DNA of 64,000 nt from an uncultured Pelagibacteraceae bacterium (GTDB taxonomy: Bacteria > Pseudomonadota > Alphaproteobacteria > Pelagibacterales > Pelagibacteraceae), in the NCBI GenBank assembly GCA_902567045.1, contig CACFLJ010000002.1:62001-126000 (forward strand). The letters are read 5' to 3'. Every line of letters begins with the position of its first letter. Position 1 is the stretch's first letter. A program made the translations under genes and the position numbers. The notes below the pieces were generated by a model. It saw only the letters and a list, made by a program, of their open reading frames with translations. It was not told the DNA's origin and made no database searches. Below, in pieces: positions 1 to 8,849 of the stretch.

Positions 1-194
1 TTGTTGCTTTTGCTGGGATAGGAATGATTACTCCACCGGTTTGTGTGGGAATTTATACCGCTGCCGGAGTTATAAAAGAAAATCCTGCAAATGCGTTTAA
101 AGAGGTACCATTATTTACGATTGTTGGAATTATTTATGGAATATTGATGATATTATTTCCCATATTTTCTACTTGGTTACCAAGTTTTCTCTAA
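1..194 (+). CDS. TRAP transporter large permease, C-terminal end (partial)
   Basis: The reading frame is open from the left edge (frame 3) to a TAA at 192-194 and gives 63 residues. It contains the GMITPPVCVGIYTAAG-type segment typical of the last transmembrane region of DctM/TRAP large permeases, then a final hydrophobic helix ending in STWLPSFL. DctM proteins form the 12-13 TM channel of TRAP transporters, which import organic acids or sulfonates with sodium. The gene body and substrate-binding protein lie outside the window, so the substrate cannot be read. It lies less than 5 kb from suyAB, so a sulfonate is possible, but that is inference only. Confidence 0.8.
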   Translation, partial: VAFAGIGMITPPVCVGIYTAAGVIKENPANAFKEVPLFTIVGIIYGILMILFPIFSTWLPSFL

Positions 195-218
195 AAATTA
201 ATTTTAATAATTTCATCA

Positions 219-410
219 TCAATTTTTAATTTCTTTCTCGCAAATTATTCTAGCTTCCGCAGGTTTAAGTTCTTTTTTCAGTTTACTTTTTGCTATTACA
301 CATGCTGAGATTGATTTTTTAAGACTAAATTCCTCATATTTATCTACACTCATATAAAGAAATATTATAGCCGCTCCTAAAAATAACAACAATTTGTAAT
401 TTTTATACAT
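219..410 (-). CDS. Small single-TM hypothetical protein
   Basis: A 63-residue protein with one N-terminal hydrophobic helix (about residues 6-21), then a charged Lys/Glu-rich tail holding two cysteines (motifs SACVIAK and RIICEKE). Its ATG overlaps the stop of the upstream desaturase as TAATG, which suggests translational coupling and supports the start. I do not recognise a family. It could be a small accessory of the desaturase (for example an electron-transfer or assembly partner), but nothing in the sequence proves this. Confidence 0.6.
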   Translation of the reverse strand: MYKNYKLLLFLGAAIIFLYMSVDKYEEFSLKKSISACVIAKSKLKKELKPAEARIICEKEIKN

Positions 411-1411
411 TAAGAGGGTTGTTGCTCAGGTAAAGAGATATCTAAATGATAGTTTGGTTCATCTCTTTGTTTTTTAATAGCTGGAATTATTTCTTTATAG
501 GTTTCAAATAATCCACTTTTAATTTCGGGTAACTGATCTTTTAAATGGTAATGTAATTTTTCTAAATTATATGCTGGAACAGTCGGAAAAATATGATGCA
601 CACAATGGTACTCCATCTTCCAATAAAGAAAGCTTAGTATTGGGTTTAATTTCATATCCCTTGCTGACAATCTGTGATCTTTTACATCTCTAGCTAAACC
701 AGCATGTTGTGTAAATGCAACAAATTTATGCAAACCTTTTCCATAATAGTGAGGCAACAAAAGATATAATGCTGGTAGCCAAGATGATATCAAAAGAGAC
801 CAGATAATTATAGAGATCCAAATTAAAACATAAATTCTTGATATTAAAATAGCTCTTGGTCTTGCTTTTTCAGGAATACTATCAGTCATTACTTTAGTTT
901 TTACTCCAAAAGCATGTTTTATAACTTCATTAGCAATGCTTTTTTTGAAAAATAACAATTCACCAAAAGGGATTAAATTCATTATTAGTTTTTTAGGAGT
1001 ATCTTTTAAATTATTGTCATATTCAATTTCATGATCATAAGGATCTTTTGTCGAATAAGTATTTCCATGGTGAACAAAGTGGGTATATCTCCATCTAGTG
1101 GGTTCAAAGTATGCCATGTAACTTGAGATATAATAAAATATTTCATTTAAAAATTTAGTCTTGAATGCTGTTTTATGACCTGTCTCGTGCCAAATTGGAT
1201 TACAAAAACAAAAAATGTTTCCATAAATGTAAAACCAAAATACTGACCACCAGGTACCCCAAGTTAAATATGCTAAATATCCAACAATACTTAATAAGCT
1301 AAAGTAAACGCCCACATGTACCAATCCTTTGATATCAGATTTTTTTGTTAGTTCTCTTAGTACTTCTTTATCAATATTAGGTCTAAACCACTTATCTAGT
1401 TTTACTTCCAT
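410..1411 (-). CDS. Membrane fatty-acid desaturase family protein
   Basis: A 333-residue integral membrane di-iron enzyme. The three histidine clusters of the fatty-acid desaturase/alkane hydroxylase superfamily are visible: HETGH at about 75-79, HFVHH at about 111-115 and HCVHH at about 269-273. Hydrophobic segments lie at about 35-70 and 187-220. Family members insert double bonds (or hydroxyl groups) into acyl chains using O2 and an electron donor. No ferredoxin or reductase gene is adjacent. It is coupled to the 63-aa gene downstream and lies just beyond xsc on the same strand (38-nt gap), so the three may share a transcript. Exact substrate and regiochemistry cannot be read. Confidence 0.85.
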   Translation of the reverse strand: MEVKLDKWFRPNIDKEVLRELTKKSDIKGLVHVGVYFSLLSIVGYLAYLTWGTWWSVFWFYIYGNIFCFCNPIWHETGHKTAFKTKFLNEIFYYISSYMAYFEPTRWRYTHFVHHGNTYSTKDPYDHEIEYDNNLKDTPKKLIMNLIPFGELLFFKKSIANEVIKHAFGVKTKVMTDSIPEKARPRAILISRIYVLIWISIIIWSLLISSWLPALYLLLPHYYGKGLHKFVAFTQHAGLARDVKDHRLSARDMKLNPILSFLYWKMEYHCVHHIFPTVPAYNLEKLHYHLKDQLPEIKSGLFETYKEIIPAIKKQRDEPNYHLDISLPEQQPS

Positions 1412-1448
1412 AAATTAGAGTATGAATTTACATCATACACATATTTAT

Positions 1449-3233
1449 TTAACCAACCAATGATTTTTGAGGCTTCATATCACCTTTTTCAATTCCTGCT
1501 ACTTCAACCGGTTTCTTCATAGCATCTCTTCTAAATGGCTCACCTAATTCTTGGTTCAAAATTACTTCTATAAATGTTGTAATTCCTTTTTTTTGATCCT
1601 CACATGATTGTTTGATTGCTGCAGTTGTTTCTTCCATAGTTTTAACGGCAACTCCCTTTAAACCACATGCATTAGCAACTTTGGCGTAGCTTAGTTCAGG
1701 ATCTAATTCTGTTCCAATAAAATTATCATCAAACCATAAAATAGAATTTCTCTTTTCTGCTCCCCATTGGTAATTTCTAAATATTACCATTGTAATTGCA
1801 GGCCATTCTTCCCTTGCACAAGAACTCATTTCATTCATACTTATTCCAAATGCACCATCGCCTGCAAAACCAATTACAGGTGTATCTGGACATCCTATTT
1901 TTGCTCCAAGTATTGATGGAAAACCATAACCACATGGACCAAACAAACCTGGTGCTAAATATTTTCTTGGCTTTTCAAAAGTTGGATATGCGTTACCTAT
2001 TGCACAATTATTTCCTATATCGCTTGAAATGATTACATCATTTGGCATTCCAGCTTGTATTGCTCTCCAAGCTTGTCTTGGGGACATTCTATCTGAATCT
2101 CTTTCTCTAGCTTCTTTATTCCAAACTGTCCCTGGATCATCATCTTCATGATCTAAACTTGTAAGAGTTTGTAACCAAGCTGATTTTGTTTGATGAATTA
2201 AATTTTTTCTATCATCTCTACCATTATCGCCAGCTGTTGATGAAAGTTTTTCTAAAATCTGTTGTGAAACCATCTTCGCATCTCCACAAATACCAACTGT
2301 TACTTTTTTTGTAAGCCCAATTCTATCGGGATTCATGTCGACTTGAATTATAGTTGCATCTTTTGGCCAATAATCAATTCCGTATCCTGGTAAAGTCGAA
2401 AATGGATTTAACCTTGTTCCTAAAGCTAAAACAACATCTGCTTTTGAAATTAACTCCATTCCGGCTTTAGATCCATTATATCCTAATGGGCCTACTGCTA
2501 AAGGATGACTCCCTGGAAAACTATCATTATGTTGATAACCATTACATACCGGGGCATCTAGCTTTTCAGCTAACTTTTTACATTCATCAATTGCATTGCC
2601 TATTACTACACCCGCTCCAGATAATATAACTGGAAATTTAGCATCTGATAATAGTTTTGCAGCTTTTTCGATTGCTTCTTTTCCTCCACCTTGTCTTTCA
2701 AATCTTACGATTGGTGGTAACTCAATATCTATAACTTGTGTCCAATAATCTCTCGGTACATTTATTTGTGCTGGAGCTGATCCTCTGAATGCTTTTTCTA
2801 TTACTCTATTTAAAACCTCTGCCATTCTTGATGGATCTCTTACTTCCTCTTGATAGCAAACCATATCTTTGAATAAATTCATTTGTTCTACTTCTTGAAA
2901 ACCACCTTGACCCATAGTTTTATTTGCTGCTTGAGGAGTAACTAGTAATAAAGGTGTATGGTTCCAATAAGCAGTTTTGATAGGTGTAACTAGTCCTGTT
3001 ATTCCTGGCCCATTTTGAGCAATAACCATTGACATTTTTCCGGTCGCTCTTGTGTATCCATCTGCTATTAAACCACCGTTAGTTTCATGTGCCACATCCC
3101 AAAATGTAATTCCTGCTTTAGGAAATAAATCAGATATTGCCATAAAAGCTGATCCTATTATTCCAAACGAGTGTTCAATTCCGTGCATTTGAAGAACTTT
3201 AATAAATGCTTCTTCAGTTGTCATTTTAGTCAT
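1449..3233 (-). CDS. xsc: Sulfoacetaldehyde acetyltransferase
   Basis: A 594-residue ThDP-dependent enzyme that converts sulfoacetaldehyde plus phosphate to acetyl phosphate plus sulfite, the C-S bond-breaking step of taurine degradation. The N-terminal pyrophosphate-domain glutamate is in VAHETNGG (Glu50), followed by the Xsc-typical TPQAANKTMGQGGFQE and PRDYWTQVID segments. The ThDP/Mg site is in the C-terminal GDGAFGISMNE region. Length matches the family (about 580-600). Other ThDP enzymes (acetolactate synthase) lack these blocks. It is divergent from suyA across a 90-bp control region. Its products feed Pta (47042-47953) and the AprBA/TauE sulfite routes in the same window. Confidence 0.95.
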   Translation of the reverse strand: MTKMTTEEAFIKVLQMHGIEHSFGIIGSAFMAISDLFPKAGITFWDVAHETNGGLIADGYTRATGKMSMVIAQNGPGITGLVTPIKTAYWNHTPLLLVTPQAANKTMGQGGFQEVEQMNLFKDMVCYQEEVRDPSRMAEVLNRVIEKAFRGSAPAQINVPRDYWTQVIDIELPPIVRFERQGGGKEAIEKAAKLLSDAKFPVILSGAGVVIGNAIDECKKLAEKLDAPVCNGYQHNDSFPGSHPLAVGPLGYNGSKAGMELISKADVVLALGTRLNPFSTLPGYGIDYWPKDATIIQVDMNPDRIGLTKKVTVGICGDAKMVSQQILEKLSSTAGDNGRDDRKNLIHQTKSAWLQTLTSLDHEDDDPGTVWNKEARERDSDRMSPRQAWRAIQAGMPNDVIISSDIGNNCAIGNAYPTFEKPRKYLAPGLFGPCGYGFPSILGAKIGCPDTPVIGFAGDGAFGISMNEMSSCAREEWPAITMVIFRNYQWGAEKRNSILWFDDNFIGTELDPELSYAKVANACGLKGVAVKTMEETTAAIKQSCEDQKKGITTFIEVILNQELGEPFRRDAMKKPVEVAGIEKGDMKPQKSLVG

Positions 3234-3262
3234 GGTTCAACCTTTCTTAATTCTTTTTTTAT

Positions 3263-3290
3263 TTGTCAAAGTGCCTGATTAATATATAAG
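3263..3290 (+). promoter_or_regulatory. Candidate sigma-70 promoter of suyAB
   Basis: In the 90-bp space between xsc and suyA there is TTGTCA at 3263-3268 and TATAAG at 3285-3290, spaced 16 bp, with the suyA ATG about 33 bp further on. The spacing and boxes resemble a sigma-70 promoter. AT-richness makes chance matches easy, so support is moderate. The divergent xsc promoter must lie in the same short region. The TGTCYAAAATGGGTT motif seen at tauA is absent here. Confidence 0.35.
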
Positions 3291-3323
3291 ATTTAGCGAA
3301 TTTCAAATAAAGAAATCGTCACA

Positions 3324-3611
3324 ATGTCTAATACTGATATAATAATACACGATGAAAAAGATAATGTTGGTGTAGTTGTTATTGAAAAAATAACCCCGGA
3401 TCAGGACTGTAGTTGTTGGATTATGGAAAATGATAAATCAGTTTCAATACAATCAAAAGACGAAATACCTTTAGGTCATAAAATTGCAATGATAGATCTA
3501 AATGAGGGAGATACTATTTTAAAATATGGTCATGATATTGGAAAAGTAGTTAAAAATATTAAAAAAGGTGAACACGTACATGTTCATAACGTAAAAACAA
3601 AAAAGTGGTAA
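3324..3611 (+). CDS. suyA: Sulfolactate sulfo-lyase, small (alpha) subunit
   Basis: A 95-residue SAF-domain protein of the altronate/sulfolactate dehydratase small-subunit type. It ends with the typical GDTILKYGHDIG and I-KGEHVHVHNVKTKKW pattern. With SuyB it cleaves (R)-3-sulfolactate to pyruvate and bisulfite. It is followed by suyB after a 3-nt gap, the usual suyAB arrangement. Altronate (UxaA) and galactarate enzymes are relatives, but the separate small subunit beside xsc and tauE argues for the sulfonate function. No strong Shine-Dalgarno precedes the ATG. Confidence 0.9.
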   Translation: MSNTDIIIHDEKDNVGVVVIEKITPDQDCSCWIMENDKSVSIQSKDEIPLGHKIAMIDLNEGDTILKYGHDIGKVVKNIKKGEHVHVHNVKTKKW

Positions 3612-3614
3612 TAA

Positions 3615-4781
3615 ATGGAAATTCCAAAGAGTTTTTTAGGATATAAAAGAGAAAATGGTCGTGCTGGTACACGTAATCACGTTATTATACTTCCTGTAGA
3701 TGATATTTCAAACGCATGTGCAGAGGCAGTAGCAAATAATATAAAAGGTACAATAGCTCTACCTCACTCTTATGGACGATTACAATTTGGTGCAGACTTA
3801 GAACTTCATTTTAGAACAATGATTGGTACAGGAAAAAATCCTAACGTTGCAGCTGTTATAGTTGTTGGTATTGAGCCAAAATGGACAAAAAGAATTGTAG
3901 ATGCAATTGCAACAACGGGTAAACCAGTTGAAGGTTTTAGTATAGAAGGTGTTGGGGATATAGATACTATTGCAAAAGTTTCAAAAAAAGCACAAGAGTT
4001 TTCAATGTGGGCGTCAGAAAAACAAAGAGAAGAATGTCCAATGAGTGATTTATGGATTTCGGTAAAATGTGGAGAGTCTGATACAACGTCCGGATTAGCA
4101 TCTAATCCAACTGTAGGAAATCTTATGGATAAATTAGAACCGCTTGGTGTTCATTTGTGTTTTGGTGAAACCTCTGAACTTACAGGAGCTGAAACAGTTT
4201 GTGAAAAAAGAGGTAAAACGCCAGAAGCTCAAGCCAAATTTAAAAAAACATGGAATGATTACAATGATTTCATTCTTAAAGAAGCAACAGATGATTTATC
4301 GGAAAGTCAACCAACCGCAGGCAACATCGCTGGTGGATTAACTACTATTGAAGAAAAAGCATTTGGTAATTTTCAGAAAATTGGAGGATGTCAATTTATT
4401 GATGTTTTAGAGCCAGCTGAGGAACCAACAAAAGGTGCGGGATTGTACTTCATGGATACTTCTTCAGCTGCTGCAGAATGTGTCACTTTACAAGCTGCAG
4501 GGGGTTTTAATATTCACTTATTCCCAACAGGACAAGGGAATATTATAGGAAATCCTATAGAACCTGTAATAAAATTGACAGCAAATCCTCTTACAGCAAA
4601 AACTATGAGTGAACATATTGATGTGGATGTTTCTAAAATTTTATCTAGAGAAATGAATTTGAGTCAAGCGGGAGATGAGTTAATCAAATCAACTTTAAGG
4701 GTTGCTAATGGAAGATTAACTTGTGCTGAAGCTCTTGGTCATAAAGAGTTTGTTATGACTAAATTATATAGAAGCGCCTAA
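3615..4781 (+). CDS. suyB: Sulfolactate sulfo-lyase, large (beta) subunit
   Basis: A 388-residue protein of the UxaA/SuyB family. It begins with [21 protein letters not shown], where the GR.GTRN segment is the family signature. Cysteines in [18 protein letters not shown] and GGCQFID are positioned like the metal or cluster ligands of the family. It is the catalytic part of sulfolactate sulfo-lyase, which makes pyruvate and sulfite in the cytoplasm. Its TAA abuts the stop codon of the convergent tauE gene with no spacer, so the two transcripts overlap at their ends. The likely sulfolactate source is the HpsN-like enzyme at 47996. Confidence 0.92.
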   Translation: MEIPKSFLGYKRENGRAGTRNHVIILPVDDISNACAEAVANNIKGTIALPHSYGRLQFGADLELHFRTMIGTGKNPNVAAVIVVGIEPKWTKRIVDAIATTGKPVEGFSIEGVGDIDTIAKVSKKAQEFSMWASEKQREECPMSDLWISVKCGESDTTSGLASNPTVGNLMDKLEPLGVHLCFGETSELTGAETVCEKRGKTPEAQAKFKKTWNDYNDFILKEATDDLSESQPTAGNIAGGLTTIEEKAFGNFQKIGGCQFIDVLEPAEEPTKGAGLYFMDTSSAAAECVTLQAAGGFNIHLFPTGQGNIIGNPIEPVIKLTANPLTAKTMSEHIDVDVSKILSREMNLSQAGDELIKSTLRVANGRLTCAEALGHKEFVMTKLYRSA

Positions 4782-5867
4782 TTATTTTTTTAATTTTGCT
4801 AATCTTTTGTCATCCCAATTAGAATAAACTCTTCTAATCATTGCAGCACCAACACCCAGAACAACAGCAAGAAGCACAGACGTTAGACCATAAAATACTG
4901 GTAAATCTCTTGAAAAATTTAATATAAATTCACTTAATGGTCCTAAATTATCTTTAGCATTAACAATTGAACTTGTTGTTTTTTCATCTTTGATAAAAGT
5001 ATCATAAGCAATTGCTATACCAACTAATAATAATAATATTGCTAAAATAGTTTTAAATTCTGAGCTATCAATTTTTTCTCCAATCTTTTGTCCGAACTGT
5101 ACACCTATTATTGAACCTAAAATTAAAACAGTAACTAATATTAAATCTATGGTTCCATAATTCAAAGCATGCAAAATTGTTACGATTGCACTGACAAATA
5201 TTGTTACAAAAAGTGAAGTTCCTGGAATTAATCTTGTCGGCATACCAATAATATAAATCATTGCTGGTACTAAAATAAAAGCACCACCTATTCCCATAAT
5301 TGCAGCGATGAAACCAACTATCAGACCTATTATTATTGGTGTAAACGCACTTTCATAAAGTTGTGACTTTTTAAAACGCATTCTTAAAGGAAGACCATGT
5401 ATCCAATAATGTTTATGTAACTTTTTTCTTTCAGTAATTTTTTTTCTTGCTTTGTCAATTTCTGATACACCTTGAATAAGCATAAAGGTTCCTAAAATTG
5501 CAAGAATGTACATATAAGCTAAAGAGATAACTACATTGATTTTTCCAATGTCTTTGAAATATGAAAAAGTTATAATTCCAAGTATTGTTCCTACAGTTCC
5601 TCCAATTACAATCAAGAAACCCATTTTATAATCAAGTGTTCCTTTAAGATAATGAGTTGTAGATCCAGAGACGGAAGTTCCTAAAATATTACTAGCCTCA
5701 TTGGGAACTGCATAAATAGGAGGGACACCTAAAAAAATTAAAAAAGGTGTCATCAAAAAACCACCACCTACCCCAAACAAGCCAGATAAAATTCCTACAA
5801 CTAAACTTAAACCAAATATAAAAAGTAAATTAATTTCGACTTGTGCGATTGGAAGAAAATATTCCAT
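4782..5867 (-). CDS. tauE: TauE/SafE-family sulfite/anion exporter
   Basis: A 361-residue membrane protein with duplicated TauE/SafE halves. The repeat signature GLFGVGGGFLMTPFLI near residues 30-45 recurs as IMGIGGAFILVPAMI near 190-205. There are about eight to nine TM helices, with a loop of basic residues between the halves (about 145-170). TauE proteins move sulfite, sulfoacetate or related anions out of the cell. It lies last in the apr gene string and is convergent with suyB, fitting disposal of the sulfite made by Xsc and SuyAB. It is longer than the usual 250-aa TauE but like other 'long' family members. Substrate is inferred from context. Confidence 0.85.
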   Translation of the reverse strand: MEYFLPIAQVEINLLFIFGLSLVVGILSGLFGVGGGFLMTPFLIFLGVPPIYAVPNEASNILGTSVSGSTTHYLKGTLDYKMGFLIVIGGTVGTILGIITFSYFKDIGKINVVISLAYMYILAILGTFMLIQGVSEIDKARKKITERKKLHKHYWIHGLPLRMRFKKSQLYESAFTPIIIGLIVGFIAAIMGIGGAFILVPAMIYIIGMPTRLIPGTSLFVTIFVSAIVTILHALNYGTIDLILVTVLILGSIIGVQFGQKIGEKIDSSEFKTILAILLLLVGIAIAYDTFIKDEKTTSSIVNAKDNLGPLSEFILNFSRDLPVFYGLTSVLLAVVLGVGAAMIRRVYSNWDDKRLAKLKK

Positions 5868-5917
5868 TTAAAGTAATTATTCCTCTAGGAATACAAAGTC
5901 AATAAATATGAGTATTT

Positions 5918-6064
5918 TTAAATAAAATTCTGAGCAGTACTAAGAAGAATTATGCCCCAAGCAAAGAAGATGAATAGATATAAAAATGATTTAATTATTT
6001 TACTTAGTTGATTTTCAAAGAATAAAGGAAGTTTTTTTAAATTATTATTTATTGTTTGAAGCAT
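5918..6064 (-). CDS. Small single-TM protein between the apr genes and tauE
   Basis: A 48-residue frame from an ATG at 6064 to a TAA at 5918. The N-terminal half is polar (MLQTINNNLKKLPLFF), followed by one hydrophobic helix (about residues 28-42, FLYLFIFFAWGIILL). It lies in the same direction as aprMBA and tauE in a 248-bp gap that would otherwise hold no gene. Ribosome-binding evidence is weak. No family recognised; it may be a small subunit or accessory of the sulfite-handling membrane proteins on either side. Confidence 0.45.
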   Translation of the reverse strand: MLQTINNNLKKLPLFFENQLSKIIKSFLYLFIFFAWGIILLSTAQNFI

Positions 6065-6115
6065 ACTCGCGGAATACCACAAGTTGTAATAAATGCAAAT
6101 ATTATTTAAAAATAT

Positions 6116-6466
6116 TTAGAAAATTGTTGCGCCGAAGACTTTTACTTCGTCTCCCTCTTCTCCGAGAACTAATCTTCCCAAAAAGTCTCCAGGGATCTTC
6201 GTGCTAGTCTGTTTATATAAGACTGTTATGTAAAGACCTCTTCTAAGACAGCCAATAGCTTTACATCCTTCAGCTAAACTTGAAATCAACTCGTTATTTG
6301 CCCATTGCTTTCCAAGTTCGACTTCATTAGCTCCATACATCATTTGAGAGGACAAATCTCGAGTAAATCCTCCATAATCTTTGATGTTTGAGGACTTAAC
6401 CAAGTTGGCCCACATAGGATCTGCAATTTTAATAATTTCCTCGTCGGATTTATCTAAAAGAGCCAT
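6116..6466 (-). CDS. Small hypothetical protein downstream of aprA (NTF2-like?)
   Basis: A 116-residue soluble protein placed 16 nt after aprA on the same strand, so almost surely in the apr operon. It starts MALLDKSDEEIIKIADPMWANLVKSS and ends with a strand-rich part (GLYITVLYKQTS, RLVLGEEGDEVKVFGATIF). The pattern of N-terminal helices then a curved sheet is like small NTF2-like/DUF3887-type proteins, but I cannot confirm the family by eye. Its operon position suggests a role linked to sulfite oxidation. Confidence 0.7.
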   Translation of the reverse strand: MALLDKSDEEIIKIADPMWANLVKSSNIKDYGGFTRDLSSQMMYGANEVELGKQWANNELISSLAEGCKAIGCLRRGLYITVLYKQTSTKIPGDFLGRLVLGEEGDEVKVFGATIF

Positions 6467-6482
6467 TTCTGATTTGTTTCAA

Positions 6483-8345
6483 TTAAGAAGCTTCTTTTTT
6501 CTTCTCGTTCTCATCCACAATATGGTAAACGGGTACCTTTTCCAAAGAAAACTTACCAGTTTTAGGATCACGTCTAGAAACTGTCAGACAGTGCCAGTTA
6601 TCATCATCAAGCTTCATGTGATCGCCTCTATAATAATAACCTGGCCATCTAGTTTCTTCTCGGAACATAGTGTGTTCTGTTACACACTGTGAAGTTAAAG
6701 CTCTATGTTTAAGTTCCCAAGCTCTCATTAACTGATGATAATCCTCTGCTCCAACATTTTCTAAATCCTCTTCAAGCCATTTGAGTAATTCTAGACCTTT
6801 TTTTAGCATATTTGCGTTAGTCATGTAGTTTGTTGCAATTCCTCCAACATACTCATCCATAATTCTTTGTAATCTTTGAAGGCCTTGAATTGGAGAGATA
6901 TAGCTAGGTGAAACAGTTCCACCGGTTATCTCGTTTCTTCCAACAGTATAATTTTCAAGTGGTTTATAAACAGCTGTTTTAAAATCCTCACATTGCTTAT
7001 CGCTTACTTTAATATCATTAGCTTTTTGATCTTCAATATATTTTACTGCAGCTTTTGCAGCTAAACGACCTTCAGTAAATGATCCTGAAGAAAATTTATG
7101 TGCGCTTCCTCCGACAGTATCTCCAGCTCCAAAAAGGCCCTCGATTGTTAACATTCTATTGTAACCCCAGAAATATTCTGGTGGCGATAGATCTTCTGGT
7201 CCGCTTACCCATGCCCCTGAACATGTAGCATGTGAACCCATAACATAAGGCTCGGATGTAGTAAGTTCTGGATTTGTATATTTAGGATCAATATTCTGTG
7301 ATGCCCATACAACTGCTTGGCCAACCGTCATTCCAAGGAAATTTTCCCAGCCGACAGTTTCTAGATGCGGATCTTGGAAAGCTTCCGTAGTAACCATGTG
7401 AATTGGGCCTCCGCCTGCCATTGTTTCTTGGATAAATGCGTGGTTTCTTAAGCATGTAGGCGTTGGATGATGATCTATATATTCACCTACTAATTCTTTA
7501 GTTTGTTCATACCATTTCTTCTCGTAGTTTTCTCCATTAGCATTTTGAGTGTAAGTTTTTAAGTGAAGGAAATATGCACCAACTGGACCATATCCGTCTT
7601 TAAATCTACATAATACGATTCTATTTTCCATTTGAGTCATTTTAGCTCCAGCGGCAATAGGAAGTGCATATGCTGAACCATTACTCCAAGGAGCATACCA
7701 GGTTCTTCCCATACCTTCTCCAACAGCTCTTGGTTTAAATATATGAGATGCTCCACCTGCAGCAACAATAACTGTTTTTGCTCTGAAAACGTGGAAGTCT
7801 CCAGTTCTCATATTAAACCCAACAGCTCCACCTACTCTATTTTCTTTTTCCTCATCCATTAAAAGATGAGTAACCATTATTCTATTGTAAATTTTATCAG
7901 CTGATTTCTTAGCTGCTTCAGCAACTATCGGTTTATAACTTTCACCATGTATCATGATTTGCCATTTACCTTCTCTTAGGTAACGACCAGTTTTTTCGTT
8001 TTTCATCATTGGTAAGCCCCACTCATCAAACATGTGAACTGTTGAGTCTACGTGACGAGCCATGTCATAACCTAAATCTTCTCTTACCATTCCCATTAAG
8101 TCATTACGTGCGTATCTTACATGATCTTCAGGTTGGTTTTCACCCCATTGCATACCCATATAGCAGTTAATTGCGTACAATCCTTGAGCAACTGCACCAC
8201 TTCTGTCTATGTTTGCTTTTTCAACACAAACAATTTTTAAATCTCTTCCCCAGTGCCTTGCTTCAAAAGCAGCACCTGTTCCAGCCATTCCACCTCCAAC
8301 TACTAGAACGTCACAATCTTCGTAATGTGTTTTATGCTTAGCCAT
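6483..8345 (-). CDS. aprA: Adenylylsulfate reductase, alpha subunit
   Basis: A 620-residue flavoprotein of the fumarate reductase/succinate dehydrogenase superfamily. The FAD dinucleotide fold is at the start (VLVVGGGMAGTGAAFEA), with AprA-type segments RSGAVAQGLYAINCY, GFNMRTGDFHVF and GDTVGGSAHKFSSGSFTEGR. AprA interconverts APS and sulfite plus AMP. In SAR11 and other organisms without a dissimilatory sulfate-reduction pathway it is expected to run as a sulfite oxidase. Its start overlaps the aprB stop by one base. No ATP sulfurylase (sat) or dsr genes are in this window. Confidence 0.95.
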   Translation of the reverse strand: MAKHKTHYEDCDVLVVGGGMAGTGAAFEARHWGRDLKIVCVEKANIDRSGAVAQGLYAINCYMGMQWGENQPEDHVRYARNDLMGMVREDLGYDMARHVDSTVHMFDEWGLPMMKNEKTGRYLREGKWQIMIHGESYKPIVAEAAKKSADKIYNRIMVTHLLMDEEKENRVGGAVGFNMRTGDFHVFRAKTVIVAAGGASHIFKPRAVGEGMGRTWYAPWSNGSAYALPIAAGAKMTQMENRIVLCRFKDGYGPVGAYFLHLKTYTQNANGENYEKKWYEQTKELVGEYIDHHPTPTCLRNHAFIQETMAGGGPIHMVTTEAFQDPHLETVGWENFLGMTVGQAVVWASQNIDPKYTNPELTTSEPYVMGSHATCSGAWVSGPEDLSPPEYFWGYNRMLTIEGLFGAGDTVGGSAHKFSSGSFTEGRLAAKAAVKYIEDQKANDIKVSDKQCEDFKTAVYKPLENYTVGRNEITGGTVSPSYISPIQGLQRLQRIMDEYVGGIATNYMTNANMLKKGLELLKWLEEDLENVGAEDYHQLMRAWELKHRALTSQCVTEHTMFREETRWPGYYYRGDHMKLDDDNWHCLTVSRRDPKTGKFSLEKVPVYHIVDENEKKKEAS

Positions 8346-8815
8346 TAATAATAAACTCCCTTTTTGAAAGTTTCTTTTGGAACTGATGGAAGTTCTCCAT
8401 CAATATTTAAACCTTCTGGCTCAGTGTATAATCTTTGAGAATTTATCTCTCCTTGATTTGGTTTATCGCCTTCTGCAAGTTTTGGAATAAACTTTCCCCA
8501 AGGTTTAGTTGTGATTGGAGATACAAAATCTTTTGTAGTTCCATTTCTAAATTTTATTTTCCATGAAATAGTTCCTTTTTCTTCCTCACGTCTAACTCTT
8601 ACGCTGTGTCCCATTGGTGCAAAATCTGCATAGCCTCTCACATCGATAGCATGATTAGGGCATGCTTTCACACATGAATAACACTCCCAACAAAAGTTTG
8701 GTTCAATATTCTTTGCTCTTCTAATTGTCTCATCGATATGCATTATATCTGAAGGGCAAATATCTACACAGTGACCACAACCATCACAACGGGTCATATA
8801 TACAAAAGTTGACAT
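8345..8815 (-). CDS. aprB: Adenylylsulfate reductase, beta subunit (2x[4Fe-4S])
   Basis: A 156-residue ferredoxin-type subunit. Two clusters of cysteines near the N-terminus are visible, CDGCGHCVDICP and CWECYSCVKACP, which bind two [4Fe-4S] centres that pass electrons from the AprA FAD. The C-terminal tail (from about residue 75) is the AprB-specific part that wraps AprA. It is translated just before aprA (stop/start overlap of one base) and after aprM. The length is normal for AprB. Confidence 0.95.
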   Translation of the reverse strand: MSTFVYMTRCDGCGHCVDICPSDIMHIDETIRRAKNIEPNFCWECYSCVKACPNHAIDVRGYADFAPMGHSVRVRREEEKGTISWKIKFRNGTTKDFVSPITTKPWGKFIPKLAEGDKPNQGEINSQRLYTEPEGLNIDGELPSVPKETFKKGVYY

Positions 8816-8849
8816 AATTTAAATTTTCTCCTTTTTATTTTTTATCATA

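Noticed and set aside
1796-2032. 78-aa plus-strand frame inside xsc
   Set aside because: It is antisense to a strongly conserved gene, has no ribosome-binding site and reads as unstructured sequence.
6381-6692. 103-aa plus-strand frame across the start of the small apr-operon gene and the 3' end of aprA
   Set aside because: It overlaps two genes on the other strand with good family or operon support, and its product has no recognisable features.
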